DNA from: Kibdelosporangium sp040675465
GTDB lineage: Bacteria; Actinomycetota; Actinomycetes; Mycobacteriales; Pseudonocardiaceae
NCBI RefSeq assembly: GCF_040675465.1
Contig: NZ_JBFAPA010000004.1
Coordinates: 248,001 to 312,000 of the forward strand
Direction of reading: 5' to 3'
Length of the DNA stretch: 64,000 nucleotides
Part shown: positions 1 through 8,259 of the stretch, piece after piece
How positions within the stretch are numbered: position 1 is the first letter of the stretch
Layout of the letters: the number at the start of each line of letters is the position of its first letter
The notes under the pieces: model-generated
The model's database searches: none
What the model was told of the DNA's origin: nothing
The model's input: the letters and a program-made list of their open reading frames with translations, nothing else
Position numbers and translations under genes: made by a program

Positions 1-249
1 GGGCCGCTGACCGAGCCCTACGCCATCTACCTGTTCGGCCTGCCCGGCGACGGCGTCCCCGCCCGGCAGAACGACCTGATCACCGACCTGACCCCGCACA
101 TCAGCGGCCGCAAACCGTTCACCTACCTGGCGCCCGGTGAGAACGCCGCGGCCGCCATCACACCCGACGCCCTCACCCGGCTGCGGACGATCAAGCGGGA
201 GCGCGACCCGCAGGGCGTGTTCCGGAGCAACTTCCCGGTCCTGGACTAG
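1..249 (+). CDS. FAD-linked oxidase, C-terminal part (berberine-bridge type), 5' truncated by window
   Basis: The frame is open from base 1 to a TAG stop and gives 82 residues. The end contains IKRERDPQGVFRSNF, the pattern (lysine/arginine run, DPxxVF, N) that closes FAD-dependent oxidases with a berberine/berberine-like (BBE) domain. Family members oxidise alcohols, sugars or phenolics with a covalently or tightly bound FAD. Only the BBE tail is visible, so substrate and localisation cannot be judged. The next gene starts 132 bases downstream on the same strand. Confidence 0.7.
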   Translation, partial: GPLTEPYAIYLFGLPGDGVPARQNDLITDLTPHISGRKPFTYLAPGENAAAAITPDALTRLRTIKRERDPQGVFRSNFPVLD

Positions 250-381
250 CTTCCAGACTGTCAGGGACGCGGCTGAGACAGTCACCCGCTCCTGTCGGGG
301 AGCGGGTGATCACCCGATCGTGGTGCGGCACACGGAGTAGGGTCGGCCTGTTGTGTCCACTATGGAGGCAGGCGGTCGGTT

Positions 382-1305
382 GTGGGCTGGGTTCGGCGGA
401 CGGCAGTGGCCGGGAGTGCTTTGGTCCTGGTAGGCGTGATGACGGGGTACAGCTCGGCGCGCACGGCGGTGTTGCTGCCCGATCTGCGTGAGGCGCCGCC
501 CGGGTGCCAGGAGGGTTCGTCGCCCGGAGTTCCTTGCGCCGCCTTGGATGTCTGCATGGTCGACGACCCGCAGGCGCCGAGCTCCACCTGCCTGGACCGC
601 GGCCCGGCTCAGGCGGTGCGGATCAGGTTCACCTCATCGGTGGACAACGTCGGTGACGGCCCGTTGGTCCTCTATGGACATCGCGAGTCCACCCGCACGG
701 CGACCATGTCCGTGCGCCAGGCGTTCCAGGCCGGCGGATCGGGCCCGATCCCGCAGTCGTTCAACGAGGCGCAGCAGCCGATCCCCGGCTCGATGTACTA
801 CGAGCCCTCGAAGTCCCACGTGCACTGGCACTTCCTGGACTTCGAGCACTTCGAGCTGCGCACCGCCACCGGTCAGACCCTGGTCACCGACCGCAAGAAC
901 GGCTTCTGCCTCGGCGACCGCTACACCACCTACGACGCCGGCACCCTGCGCAACACCCCGGACCCGGACGACACCACCACTCCACAAGGGACGTTCGCGA
1001 AGTTCCTGGCGGACAACAACTGCCGCCACCACGAACCCAACGCCCTGGACGTCACCGAAGGCATCTCCGTCGGCCACGGCGATGACTACAAATACGACGT
1101 CGACTACCAATGGCTCGACATCACAACCATCCCCACCGGCACCTACACCCTCGTAGCCACCGCGAACCCCGACCGCCGCCTCCAAGAAACCGACTACACC
1201 AACAACAGCTCGTCGCTCGCCGTCTCCATCAAATGGCACACCTCGAAAACCCAGGCCCCAGACCTCAGGGTCGTCCGCGTCTGCCGAGGCACCGACCGCT
1301 GCTAA
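382..1305 (+). CDS. secreted lysyl-oxidase-like copper protein
   Basis: 307 residues from a GTG start, with a basic and hydrophobic N-terminus (residues 1-27) that looks like a signal peptide. The central part carries SHVHWHFLDFEHFEL (about residues 145-159), matching the copper-binding histidine motif of the lysyl oxidase family (PF01186); His146, His148 and His150 are likely ligands. Downstream GFCLGD and GISVGHGDDY are also typical of bacterial members. Those enzymes oxidise primary amines or act as extracellular copper proteins. The neighbouring gene, on the opposite strand and converging, is another extracellular copper-enzyme homologue. I could not identify the Lys/Tyr pair that forms the quinone cofactor in animal enzymes, so catalysis is not assured. 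Confidence 0.8.
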   Translation: MGWVRRTAVAGSALVLVGVMTGYSSARTAVLLPDLREAPPGCQEGSSPGVPCAALDVCMVDDPQAPSSTCLDRGPAQAVRIRFTSSVDNVGDGPLVLYGHRESTRTATMSVRQAFQAGGSGPIPQSFNEAQQPIPGSMYYEPSKSHVHWHFLDFEHFELRTATGQTLVTDRKNGFCLGDRYTTYDAGTLRNTPDPDDTTTPQGTFAKFLADNNCRHHEPNALDVTEGISVGHGDDYKYDVDYQWLDITTIPTGTYTLVATANPDRRLQETDYTNNSSSLAVSIKWHTSKTQAPDLRVVRVCRGTDRC

Positions 1306-1363
1306 CCGACCGCGTGAACCCGCCGAGCCAACGCGGGAAGACCAGGCATATGGCTGGGGGCGG

Positions 1364-1924
1364 TCAGAACTCGGCGTTGAGGCAGGCGAGGCGGGCGCCC
1401 GCGGTGCCGGCGTGGCCGGGATCGGTGTGGGTGTGGGTGGCGTGCAGGACTATCGAGTAGGCGTGGCGGGTGCCGAAACCCCAGAGGGTGTGGGCGAAGA
1501 CGAGGGCGTTGCCGGCGCGGTCGGTGGTGAAGTCCAGCCAGATCTCGTTGCGGGGGTTGGCGTAGGCGGGGTCGACGGACGGCTGGACGGGGTCCGGGAC
1601 GTTCTGGAAGTGCGGGCCGGAGTCGTTCGGGTTGGGGCCACACGGTTTGGTGTGCACGTGGGCGCCGTACTGACGTTTGGGGAGCAAGCCCTGGACCGTG
1701 AGCATGACGGAGGTCTGCTTGCTCGAGATGGCGACCGTGGCCAGCGACGAGCCGGCCGGGACCAGCGGGGAGTAGGTGACCGCGCCGGTGCCGGGGGAGT
1801 AGGGCGCCATCGTGGCGGCGGCGGTCGTGACACGCAGCTCGCCGTTCCAGGACGGGGCGGCGTGAACCGGGCCCGCGGCGGCAGCGGCGGCGGTCATGGC
1901 CACGGTCAGTGAGCGAAGGAACAC
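1364..1924 (-). CDS. secreted Cu-only superoxide dismutase-like protein
   Basis: 186 residues with an N-terminal signal peptide (about 1-23). Cu/Zn-SOD features are visible: GAHVH (His89, His91), GPHF (His105), VLHATHT (His161), and cysteines 95 and 181 placed like the conserved SOD disulfide, with GTAGARLAC near the end. The segment that normally holds the zinc ligands (HxGDLxN) reads NPRNEIWLDF here, so the zinc site appears lost, as in copper-only SODs. Role would be removal of superoxide outside the membrane. It is divergent from the MFS gene at 1994; the 69-base gap is AT-rich and must hold both promoters. Confidence 0.75.
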   Translation of the reverse strand: MFLRSLTVAMTAAAAAAGPVHAAPSWNGELRVTTAAATMAPYSPGTGAVTYSPLVPAGSSLATVAISSKQTSVMLTVQGLLPKRQYGAHVHTKPCGPNPNDSGPHFQNVPDPVQPSVDPAYANPRNEIWLDFTTDRAGNALVFAHTLWGFGTRHAYSIVLHATHTHTDPGHAGTAGARLACLNAEF

Positions 1925-1993
1925 AGCCCGAAGGATGCCGTATTCACGCGAACACCGCTCGTCGGGAGAATTTATTTAGCATAAGGTAACTAT

Positions 1994-3673
1994 GTGGAGC
2001 AGATGACCTTGACGCGCCCGTCGGAGCGCTACAAGTGGATCGCCCTGTCCAACACCACGCTCGGCGTGCTGATCGCCAGCGTCGACGGCTCGATCGTGAT
2101 CATCTCCCTGCCCGCGATCTTCCGCGGCATCGGCCTGGACCCGTTGGCGCCCGGCAACATCGGCTACCTGCTGTGGATGATCCTGGGCTACCTGCTGGTG
2201 TCGGCCGTGCTGGTGGTCGCGCTCGGCCGGCTCGGGGACATGTTCGGCCGCGTCCGGATGTACAACTACGGCTTCGTCATCTTCTCGCTCGCCTCCCTGG
2301 CCCTGAGTCTCGATCCGCTCACCGGCGGACCCGGCGCGCTGTGGCTGATCGCGTGGCGCGTGGTCCAGGCGTTCGGCGGGTCCATGCTCACCGCCAACTC
2401 CGCCGCCATCCTGACCGACGCCTTCCCGGCCCGGCAGCGCGGCATGGCGTTGGGAGTCAACCAGATCACCGCGCTGGCCGGGCAGTTCCTCGGCCTGCTC
2501 GCGGGTGGGCTGCTGGCCACGATCGACTGGCGCGCGGTGTTCTGGGTCAGCGTCCCGATCGGCGTCATCGGCACCGTCTGGAGCTTCCGCAGCCTGCGCG
2601 AAACGGGGGAGCGGCGCGCGGCCAAGATCGACTGGGTCGGCAACATCACCTTCACCGCCGGCACCGGCATCGTGCTCGCCGCGATCACCTACGGAATTCA
2701 GCCGTACGGGGGACATCCGACCGGCTGGACCAACCCGCTCGTGCTCGGTGGCCTCATCCTCGGCGTCGCCCTGCTGGTCACGTTCTGCGTCGCGGAGACC
2801 AGGATCGCCGAACCCATGTTCCGGCTCCGCCTGTTCCGCATCCGCGCGTTCGCCGCGGGCAACCTCGCCGCCCTGCTCACCGCGGTGGCCCGCGGCGGCC
2901 TGCAGTTCATGCTGATCATCTGGCTGCAGGGCATCTGGCTGCCGCTGCACGGCTTCACCTTCGAGGAAACCCCGCTGTGGGCCGGGATCTACATGCTCCC
3001 GCTGACCGTCGGCTTCCTCATCGCCGGGCCGGTCTCTGGGTACCTGTCCGACCGGTTCGGTGCGCGCCTGTTCGCCACCAGCGGCCTGATCCTGGTCGCC
3101 GGCGCGTTCCTGGGACTGCTGGCGCTGCCGGTGAACTTCTCCTACCCGATGTTCGCGGCGCTGCTGGTGGTCAGCGGCATCGGCCAGGGCATGTTCTCCG
3201 CCCCGAACACCTCGGCGATCATGAGCAGCGTCCCCGCCCACCAGCGCGGGGTGGCCTCCGGGATGCGCTCGACCTTCCAGAACTCCGGCACCGCGCTGTC
3301 CATCGGCGTGTTCTTCTCGCTGATGATCTCCGGCCTGTCCAGCTCCCTGCCTCAGGCACTCAGCAACGGACTACAGGCCCAAGGCGTACCACCGGGCACG
3401 GCGGCGCAGGTGGCCGGGCTGCCACCGGTGAGCACCCTGTTCGCGACGTTCCTGGGCGAGAACCCGATCGGTCACCTGCTCGGGCCCAGCGGCGTCCTCA
3501 ACACCCTGCCGCCCGGCCACGCCGACACGCTGACCGGGACCCTGTTCTTCCCGAACGTCGTCACCGGCCCGTTCCACAACGGGCTGGTCACCGTCTTCAC
3601 CGCCGCCGCGGCAATGGCGGCCATCGCAGCGGTCGCCTCCCTGCTGCGTGGCCGTCACCGCGCGGCCGGGTAG
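1994..3673 (+). CDS. MFS transporter, DHA2/EmrB-QacA type
   Basis: 559 residues with about 14 hydrophobic segments, the usual size and topology of the DHA2 drug:H+ antiporter family. The N-terminal part carries the family pattern LDGxIV-like (SVDGSIVIISLP) in the first helix, the loop motif GRLGDMFGRVRM after helix 2, and GMALGVNQ later. It should export hydrophobic or cationic compounds using the proton gradient. The start is GTG at 1994, with AAGG at 1983-1986 as ribosome site; an ATG at 2003 in the same frame is a possible alternative. The substrate is unknown. Confidence 0.85.
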   Translation: MEQMTLTRPSERYKWIALSNTTLGVLIASVDGSIVIISLPAIFRGIGLDPLAPGNIGYLLWMILGYLLVSAVLVVALGRLGDMFGRVRMYNYGFVIFSLASLALSLDPLTGGPGALWLIAWRVVQAFGGSMLTANSAAILTDAFPARQRGMALGVNQITALAGQFLGLLAGGLLATIDWRAVFWVSVPIGVIGTVWSFRSLRETGERRAAKIDWVGNITFTAGTGIVLAAITYGIQPYGGHPTGWTNPLVLGGLILGVALLVTFCVAETRIAEPMFRLRLFRIRAFAAGNLAALLTAVARGGLQFMLIIWLQGIWLPLHGFTFEETPLWAGIYMLPLTVGFLIAGPVSGYLSDRFGARLFATSGLILVAGAFLGLLALPVNFSYPMFAALLVVSGIGQGMFSAPNTSAIMSSVPAHQRGVASGMRSTFQNSGTALSIGVFFSLMISGLSSSLPQALSNGLQAQGVPPGTAAQVAGLPPVSTLFATFLGENPIGHLLGPSGVLNTLPPGHADTLTGTLFFPNVVTGPFHNGLVTVFTAAAAMAAIAAVASLLRGRHRAAG

Positions 3674-3677
3674 GTAC

Positions 3678-3890
3678 CTAGATCATCAAGCCGGGCACGC
3701 CCGCGCGTGTCCTTTTGCGGCGCAGCACCACTTTGCGGGTGCCGTCCGAGTAGAGCCGCACCCGGGAGAGCTCCCACCCCGAGTACTCCGCCTGGATCGC
3801 GAGCTGGACCGCCGCAGTCACCCGGGACACCCCTGGCGGCAACTTCAGCGGCCGGTACTCCCAATCCCCTTCGACCACCCCATCGTTCAT
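3678..3890 (-). CDS. DUF5703 family protein (Rv2137c-like)
   Basis: 70 residues. The core (YRPLKLPPGVSRVTAAVQL, then IQAEYSGWELSRVRLY and TRKVVLRRK) is the near-invariant DUF5703 signature of actinobacteria. The ATG at 3890 overlaps the TGA of the upstream lipoprotein gene by four bases (ATGA), which fixes the start and implies translational coupling. The same lipoprotein/DUF5703 pairing is found in mycobacteria (LppL and Rv2137c). Function is unknown; the small basic protein has no membrane segment. A longer reading upstream to 4067 exists but lies entirely inside the lipoprotein gene in another frame and was not used. Confidence 0.85.
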   Translation of the reverse strand: MNDGVVEGDWEYRPLKLPPGVSRVTAAVQLAIQAEYSGWELSRVRLYSDGTRKVVLRRKRTRAGVPGLMI

Positions 3891-4903
3891 GGCTGCATCA
3901 CCTGAACACCTCCACCGGTCGCCGACGCGACGAGCACGCGTCCGCTGTCCGGATCGACAGTCACCGAGTTCGGTTGCACGACAGTGGGAAACCGGTACTT
4001 CTCCTGCGGCTCGCCACTGGCGACGTAGTAGCCGACCACCTCGTTCCGTTCGGTCAGGGTGACCCACGCGAGGTCACGCTTCGGGTCGTATGCGATGCCA
4101 TAGGGCGCGCCCGGGACCGGGTAGCGCTGTTTGAGCAGGACGGGGCCGGTGGCGAACGCCAGCAGGGCCCCGCCGCGGGTGTCGGTCACCAGGACCCGGC
4201 CGAACCGGTCGGTCACCGCCTGCCCCGCCCCGGCGCCCGCCCGCTGGCCGGCGCCGATCTTGCCCTCGCCGACGTTCACGTCGAACAACGCCGTGCGCAT
4301 CCGGTCGAGCACTACGGCGTTCGAGCCGACGGACAGCACCTGGTCGGCGCTGAACAGCCCGCCGGAGATCTGCCTCTGGGATCGCCCGCCGGACACGACG
4401 TCCACGGACTTGCGGTCTTGCAGCGCCACCAGGGTCTGGTCACCGGCCTGGCTGACGCCCGCGGGCGTGCCGTCGACCGGCACCGAGGACACCGAACCCG
4501 ACGGCAGCGAGATCCGGACCACCTGCCTGGCGCTGCCGACCGAGGCCAGAGCGCCATCGGAACCGAGGCTGAGCGCGGTCGCCGGGCCGGGCAGGGCCAC
4601 GGTACGCGCGGGTTCACCGAGGTTGTCCAGTGACAACAGCAACACGCTCGCCTTGTCAGTGGCGAGCGCGAGGGTCCTGCTCTTCGGGTCGGCGACCAGC
4701 GCCGTCACAGTGGCCCCGACCGGCACCACCGTTCCCGCGGGGGAGGAGGTGCCCGGGGAGGTTGCCGGGCTCGCGGCCGTCACGGACTCGCTGACCTGCA
4801 GTTCGTCCGTCGGCTCCGACGTCGAGCACCCCGCCAGCAGCGTCGTTCCCGCCGCGAGAGTGGCTACCAGTCGACGCAACAGCAACCTCCGACACTCACA
4901 CAC
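3887..4903 (-). CDS. lipoprotein with WD/YncE-like beta-propeller (LppL-like)
   Basis: 338 residues from GTG. The N-terminus has arginines, a hydrophobic stretch and the lipobox LLAGC with the acylated Cys at residue 26, so it is anchored outside the cytoplasmic membrane. The body contains repeated blade-like segments (for example GRVLVTDTRGGALLAFATG, and YGIAYDPKRDLAWVTL) typical of YncE/NHL beta-propellers. Stop overlaps the start of the DUF5703 gene. Its place beside DUF5703 and UppP resembles LppL (Rv2138) of Mycobacterium. A binding or scaffold role at the envelope is an inference. Confidence 0.8.
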   Translation of the reverse strand: MCECRRLLLRRLVATLAAGTTLLAGCSTSEPTDELQVSESVTAASPATSPGTSSPAGTVVPVGATVTALVADPKSRTLALATDKASVLLLSLDNLGEPARTVALPGPATALSLGSDGALASVGSARQVVRISLPSGSVSSVPVDGTPAGVSQAGDQTLVALQDRKSVDVVSGGRSQRQISGGLFSADQVLSVGSNAVVLDRMRTALFDVNVGEGKIGAGQRAGAGAGQAVTDRFGRVLVTDTRGGALLAFATGPVLLKQRYPVPGAPYGIAYDPKRDLAWVTLTERNEVVGYYVASGEPQEKYRFPTVVQPNSVTVDPDSGRVLVASATGGGVQVMQP

Positions 4904-4977
4904 GACATGCTTCCTACACGCCGCGTTAACTCAGCATCCCCGATATCGGCCCCTAGGTCACGCACTCCGGGCACTTG

Positions 4978-5955
4978 TCACCCGAGTCGCTGCTCTGGGT
5001 AGCCCAGCTCGATGCCGCTGACGTCATCGAGCGCGGCCCGGATCGCGGCCGGCAGGGTCAGCTCCTCGGTGGCCAGCGACCCGGCCAGCTGACCGGTGTC
5101 CCGGGCGCCCACGACCGGCGCGACCACGCCCGGACGGTCCCGTACCCAGGCCAACGCGACCGCGAGCGGGGACGTTCCCAGCCCGTCCGCGGCGGTGGCC
5201 ACGGCCTGCACGATCCGCGCGGCCCGCTCGGTGCGGTGGTGCTCGACATAGGGCGCGTAGTGCGAGGACGCGCCGCGCGAGTCGGCCGGCGTGCCCGTGC
5301 GGTACTTGCCGGTGAGCACGCCGCGGCCCAGTGGCGCCCAGGGCAGGATGCCGATCCCGTGGTGCTCGGTGGCGGGCAGGACCTCGCGTTCGATGCCCCG
5401 CTCGGCCAGCGAGTACTCCACCTGGGTGGACACGATCGGGGTCGCCCCCGGGGACATCAGCTGCATCGTCGCGGCGGTCGCCAGCTGCCAGCCGGAGTAG
5501 TTCGACACCCCGGTGTAGCGGACCTTGCCGCTACGCACCGCGGCGTCCAGGGCCGCCAGTGTCTCATCCAGCGGGACGTTGTTGTCCCAGGCATGAAGCT
5601 GCCACAGGTCGATGTGGTCGACCTTGAGGCGTTTGAGCGACCCGTCCAGCGCCGAGAGCAGCGCCCCCCGGGACGCTCCGCCGCCGAACGGGCCCTCGGT
5701 GCGGCGGGCCACCGCCTTGGTGGCGATGATGATCTCGTCGCGGGGCACGACCTCGCCCAGCATCGCGCCGAGCATGCGCTCGGCCTCGCCGTCGGCGTAC
5801 ACGTCGGCCGTGTCGACCAGGGTTCCGCCGGCGTCCACGAACGCGGCCAGCTGGCTCGCGGCTTCGTCGGCGTCGGTGTCCCGGCTCCAGGTCATCGTGC
5901 CCAGCGCCAACCGGGACACCCGCAGGCCACTACGGCCGAGGTGTCGGTGCTCCAC
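4978..5955 (-). CDS. aldo/keto reductase
   Basis: 325 residues starting at a GTG (VEHRHLGRSGLRVSRLALG), the usual AKR N-terminus; the frame upstream to 6060 has no homology and was left out. The AKR tetrad can be placed: Asp and Tyr in DTADVYADGEAE, Lys in IIIATKAV, His in LWQLHAWD. The barrel continues with TGVSNYSGWQL and GRGVLTGKY. It should reduce aldehydes or ketones with NADPH. It lies between the lipoprotein pair and uppP, divergent from uppP with a 123-base gap, and is a common member of this locus in actinomycetes. Substrate unknown. Confidence 0.88.
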   Translation of the reverse strand: MEHRHLGRSGLRVSRLALGTMTWSRDTDADEAASQLAAFVDAGGTLVDTADVYADGEAERMLGAMLGEVVPRDEIIIATKAVARRTEGPFGGGASRGALLSALDGSLKRLKVDHIDLWQLHAWDNNVPLDETLAALDAAVRSGKVRYTGVSNYSGWQLATAATMQLMSPGATPIVSTQVEYSLAERGIEREVLPATEHHGIGILPWAPLGRGVLTGKYRTGTPADSRGASSHYAPYVEHHRTERAARIVQAVATAADGLGTSPLAVALAWVRDRPGVVAPVVGARDTGQLAGSLATEELTLPAAIRAALDDVSGIELGYPEQRLG

Positions 5956-6078
5956 AGCCGGTGAGCCTAGGGGCTGGCGATCTCCACCACTGGGTAAGGG
6001 CCCTTCTCGGCTCTCAGATCTCGTAGGCGAAGATTCTCGGCGGCACGGAGACGGTGACATCAGCTGGGAGTAGCGGCG

Positions 6079-6906
6079 TTGGACTGGTTGCAGGCGATTG
6101 TTCTCGGACTGGTCCAGGGCCTGACCGAGTTCCTGCCGATCTCGTCATCGGCACACCTTCGGGTGGTTTCCACACTCGGCTGGGGGACCGACGCGGGGGC
6201 GTCGTTCACCGCGGTGACCCAGCTGGGCACCGAGGCGGCGGTGCTGATCTTCTACGCCCGCACCATCGGCCCGCTGCTCGCCGCCTGGTTCAAGGGCCTG
6301 GTCAACGCCGAGACCCGGCGCACCGAGCAGTACCGGATGGCCTGGTACGTGATCATAGGCTCGATCCCGGTCACCGTGCTCGGCGTGCTGTTCAAGGACC
6401 AGATCCGCTCGTCGTTCCGCAACCTGTGGATCACCGCCACGGTGATGATCGTGTTCGCGGTGATCCTGGCGGTGGCCGACGAGATCGGCAAACAGGTCCG
6501 CACCAAGATCGATATGAAGGACGCGTGGGGCATGGGCCTGGCCCAGTCGCTGGCACTGATCCCCGGCGTGTCCCGCTCCGGCGGTACCCTGACCGCGGGT
6601 CTGTTCCTCGGCCTGGAGCGCAAGGCCGCCACCGACTACTCGTTCCTGCTGGCCCTGCCCGCCGTGATCGGCGCGGGCCTGTTCTCCATCCCGGACATCG
6701 CCGACACCACCGGTCCCGGCCCGCACCCCTCGGTCGCGCAGATGATCGTGGCCACCCTCATCGCGTTCGTGGTCGGCTACGCCACCATCGCCTGGCTGCT
6801 GCGTTACGTGGCCAAACACAGCTACGGGATCTTCGTCTGGTACCGGATCGCCCTGGGCATCGTCCTGATGGTCCTGCTCGCCACGAACACCATCCCGGCC
6901 ACCTGA
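6079..6906 (+). CDS. uppP: undecaprenyl-diphosphatase
   Basis: 275 residues, polytopic. Both BacA/UppP signatures are present: QGLTEFLPISSSAH near the N-terminus and PGVSRSG about residue 162. It dephosphorylates undecaprenyl diphosphate at the outer face of the membrane, recycling the lipid carrier for peptidoglycan and other wall polymers, and gives bacitracin tolerance. The start is TTG at 6079, supported by GGGAG at 6065-6069 and by the family N-terminus MDWLQAIVLGLVQG. The phosphatase gene follows after 25 bases and is probably co-transcribed. Confidence 0.95.
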   Translation: MDWLQAIVLGLVQGLTEFLPISSSAHLRVVSTLGWGTDAGASFTAVTQLGTEAAVLIFYARTIGPLLAAWFKGLVNAETRRTEQYRMAWYVIIGSIPVTVLGVLFKDQIRSSFRNLWITATVMIVFAVILAVADEIGKQVRTKIDMKDAWGMGLAQSLALIPGVSRSGGTLTAGLFLGLERKAATDYSFLLALPAVIGAGLFSIPDIADTTGPGPHPSVAQMIVATLIAFVVGYATIAWLLRYVAKHSYGIFVWYRIALGIVLMVLLATNTIPAT

Positions 6907-6931
6907 CTGGCGCTGACGATAAGCTCCGGTT

Positions 6932-7630
6932 ATGGCCACGGTGATCCTGTTACGGCATGCCCGCTCGACGGCGAACGGTTCGGGTGTGCTCGCCGGCCGC
7001 GCCCCGAAGGTGGCGCTGGCCGAGGCGGGGGTCACGCAGGCCGAGAAGCTGGCTGACCGGTTCGCCGACGTGCCCCTGGCCGCGATCATCGCCTCGCCGT
7101 TGCTGCGCTGCAAGCAGACGGTCGCGCCGATCGCCGCGGCCAAGGGCCTGAAGGTGGTCACCGACGCCCGGCTGTCCGAAGTGGACTATGGCGAGTGGAC
7201 CGGCCGCAAGCTCAGCGCCCTGGGCAAGGAACCGCTGTGGAAGGTCGTCCAGCAGCACCCGTCCGCGGCCGTGTTCCCCGGCGGGGAGGGGCTGGCGGCG
7301 GTGCAGGCCCGCGCCGTGGCGGCCATCCGGGCGCATGACGCGCGGATCACCGAACAGCACGGGCCTGGCGCCGTGTGGGTGGCTTGCAGCCATGGGGATG
7401 TGATCAAGGCCATCCTGGCCGATGCGCTGGGCCAGCACCTGGACGCCTTCCAGCGGATCGTGGTCGACCCGGCGTCGGTGTCCGTGGTCCGCTACACCGA
7501 CACACGGCCGTTCGTGTTGCGTACCAACGACACCGGGGGAGAGCTGGCGAGCATCGTGCCGCCGAAGCCCAAGAAGGGCAAGCAGGAGTCCTCCGACGCG
7601 GTGGTCGGCGGCTCAACTGGTAAAGGCTAG
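6932..7630 (+). CDS. MSMEG_4193-family histidine phosphatase
   Basis: 232 residues. LLRHARSTANGSGVLAGR at the N-terminus holds the phosphohistidine (His9) of the RHG superfamily, and CSHGDVIK holds the second catalytic His. This subfamily (Rv2135c in M. tuberculosis) sits beside uppP across actinobacteria. Substrate is unassigned; annotation as a phosphomutase in databases is by homology only. The C-terminus is a basic, low-complexity tail. The end overlaps the convergent membrane gene by 18 bases. The DUF3090 and SCO1664-type genes that follow it in mycobacteria are absent here. Confidence 0.85.
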   Translation: MATVILLRHARSTANGSGVLAGRAPKVALAEAGVTQAEKLADRFADVPLAAIIASPLLRCKQTVAPIAAAKGLKVVTDARLSEVDYGEWTGRKLSALGKEPLWKVVQQHPSAAVFPGGEGLAAVQARAVAAIRAHDARITEQHGPGAVWVACSHGDVIKAILADALGQHLDAFQRIVVDPASVSVVRYTDTRPFVLRTNDTGGELASIVPPKPKKGKQESSDAVVGGSTGKG

Positions 7631-8179
7631 ATCCGCCACGATCGTCACGATCCCGGACAGCACCATGGCGATGCCCGCGGTACGGGCTCGCTTGGCATCC
7701 ACGCGGGCGGCCGCTCGCCAGTAGAGGCCGAACCCGATGGCCATCAACAGAACCTCCACGGCCACGGACGCCGCGGGCACGCGCCACAGCCCGAACCCCA
7801 GCTTGGGCAGATCGCCCGCGTTCCCGGGCAGCAACGGCAGATCCATCCGGTGCACGACCAGATCGAGCACCCAGTGCGAGAACACCACACCGCCCAGGAT
7901 CAGCCCGGCCCGCCGGCCGAGTCGCCACGCGGCCACCGCACCGAAAATCGCTGCCAGCACGAGAGAACCGACCAGCGAATGGGTGTAGTCGGCGTGGATG
8001 ACCGCCTCGCCGTACCCGCCGTCGGTGCCCGGCAGGGGATCCAGTGTCTCCACCTTGAACGCCAGCAGGGGAGCGAAGACCACGTCGAGCCACACGGTCG
8101 CCAGCATCAGCGTCCACAGTGGAATACGGGTCTGGCTGGCCTTGACGGCCGCGGCGAAGCCGAAGTGTCCGGCGATCAT
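7613..8179 (-). CDS. membrane protein resembling YdjM-type metal-dependent hydrolase
   Basis: 188 residues with about five hydrophobic helices. HADYTHSLVGSL and FSHWVLDLVVHR resemble the histidine/aspartate motifs of the YdjM-like inner-membrane putative hydrolase family (THSL, SHxxLDxxxH). No substrate is known. Its ATG at 8179 overlaps the stop of a 27-codon ORF, which itself overlaps the TetR stop, so the three form a coupled operon probably repressed by the TetR protein. The 3' end overlaps the convergent phosphatase gene. Confidence 0.7.
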   Translation of the reverse strand: MIAGHFGFAAAVKASQTRIPLWTLMLATVWLDVVFAPLLAFKVETLDPLPGTDGGYGEAVIHADYTHSLVGSLVLAAIFGAVAAWRLGRRAGLILGGVVFSHWVLDLVVHRMDLPLLPGNAGDLPKLGFGLWRVPAASVAVEVLLMAIGFGLYWRAAARVDAKRARTAGIAMVLSGIVTIVADLAFTS

Positions 8180-8259
8180 CTGGTCTTCCCCCAGGGTAAG
8201 CGGGCGTCCAGGACGCCGAGAACGACAACGAACAGAACTATCCCCAGTACGAACGACAT
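8176..8259 (-). CDS. 27-residue membrane miniprotein between TetR and membrane gene
   Basis: The ORF encodes a single hydrophobic helix (MSFVLGIVLFVVVLGVLD) followed by a short ARLPWGKTR tail. Its ATG shares a base with the TGA of the TetR gene (TGATG), and its TGA overlaps the ATG of the next gene (ATGATC). Start and stop both being locked into neighbouring genes is strong evidence that it is translated. The helix has a negatively charged or neutral N-side and a basic C-terminal tail, so the tail is probably cytoplasmic. It contains one rare TTA codon. No function is known; a partner or regulator of the downstream membrane protein is plausible. Confidence 0.65.
   Translation of the reverse strand: MSFVLGIVLFVVVLGVLDARLPWGKTR

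Noticed and set aside
1968..1992. AT-rich TTATTTAGCATAAGGTAAC resembling an iron-regulator (IdeR/DtxR) box
   Set aside because: Only partial match and poor dyad symmetry; more simply the promoter/ribosome-site region of the divergent SOD-like and MFS genes.
1976..3241. 421-codon frame antisense to the MFS gene
   Set aside because: Low-complexity Gln/Asp/Arg/Glu-rich translation without motifs; the MFS reading is unambiguous.
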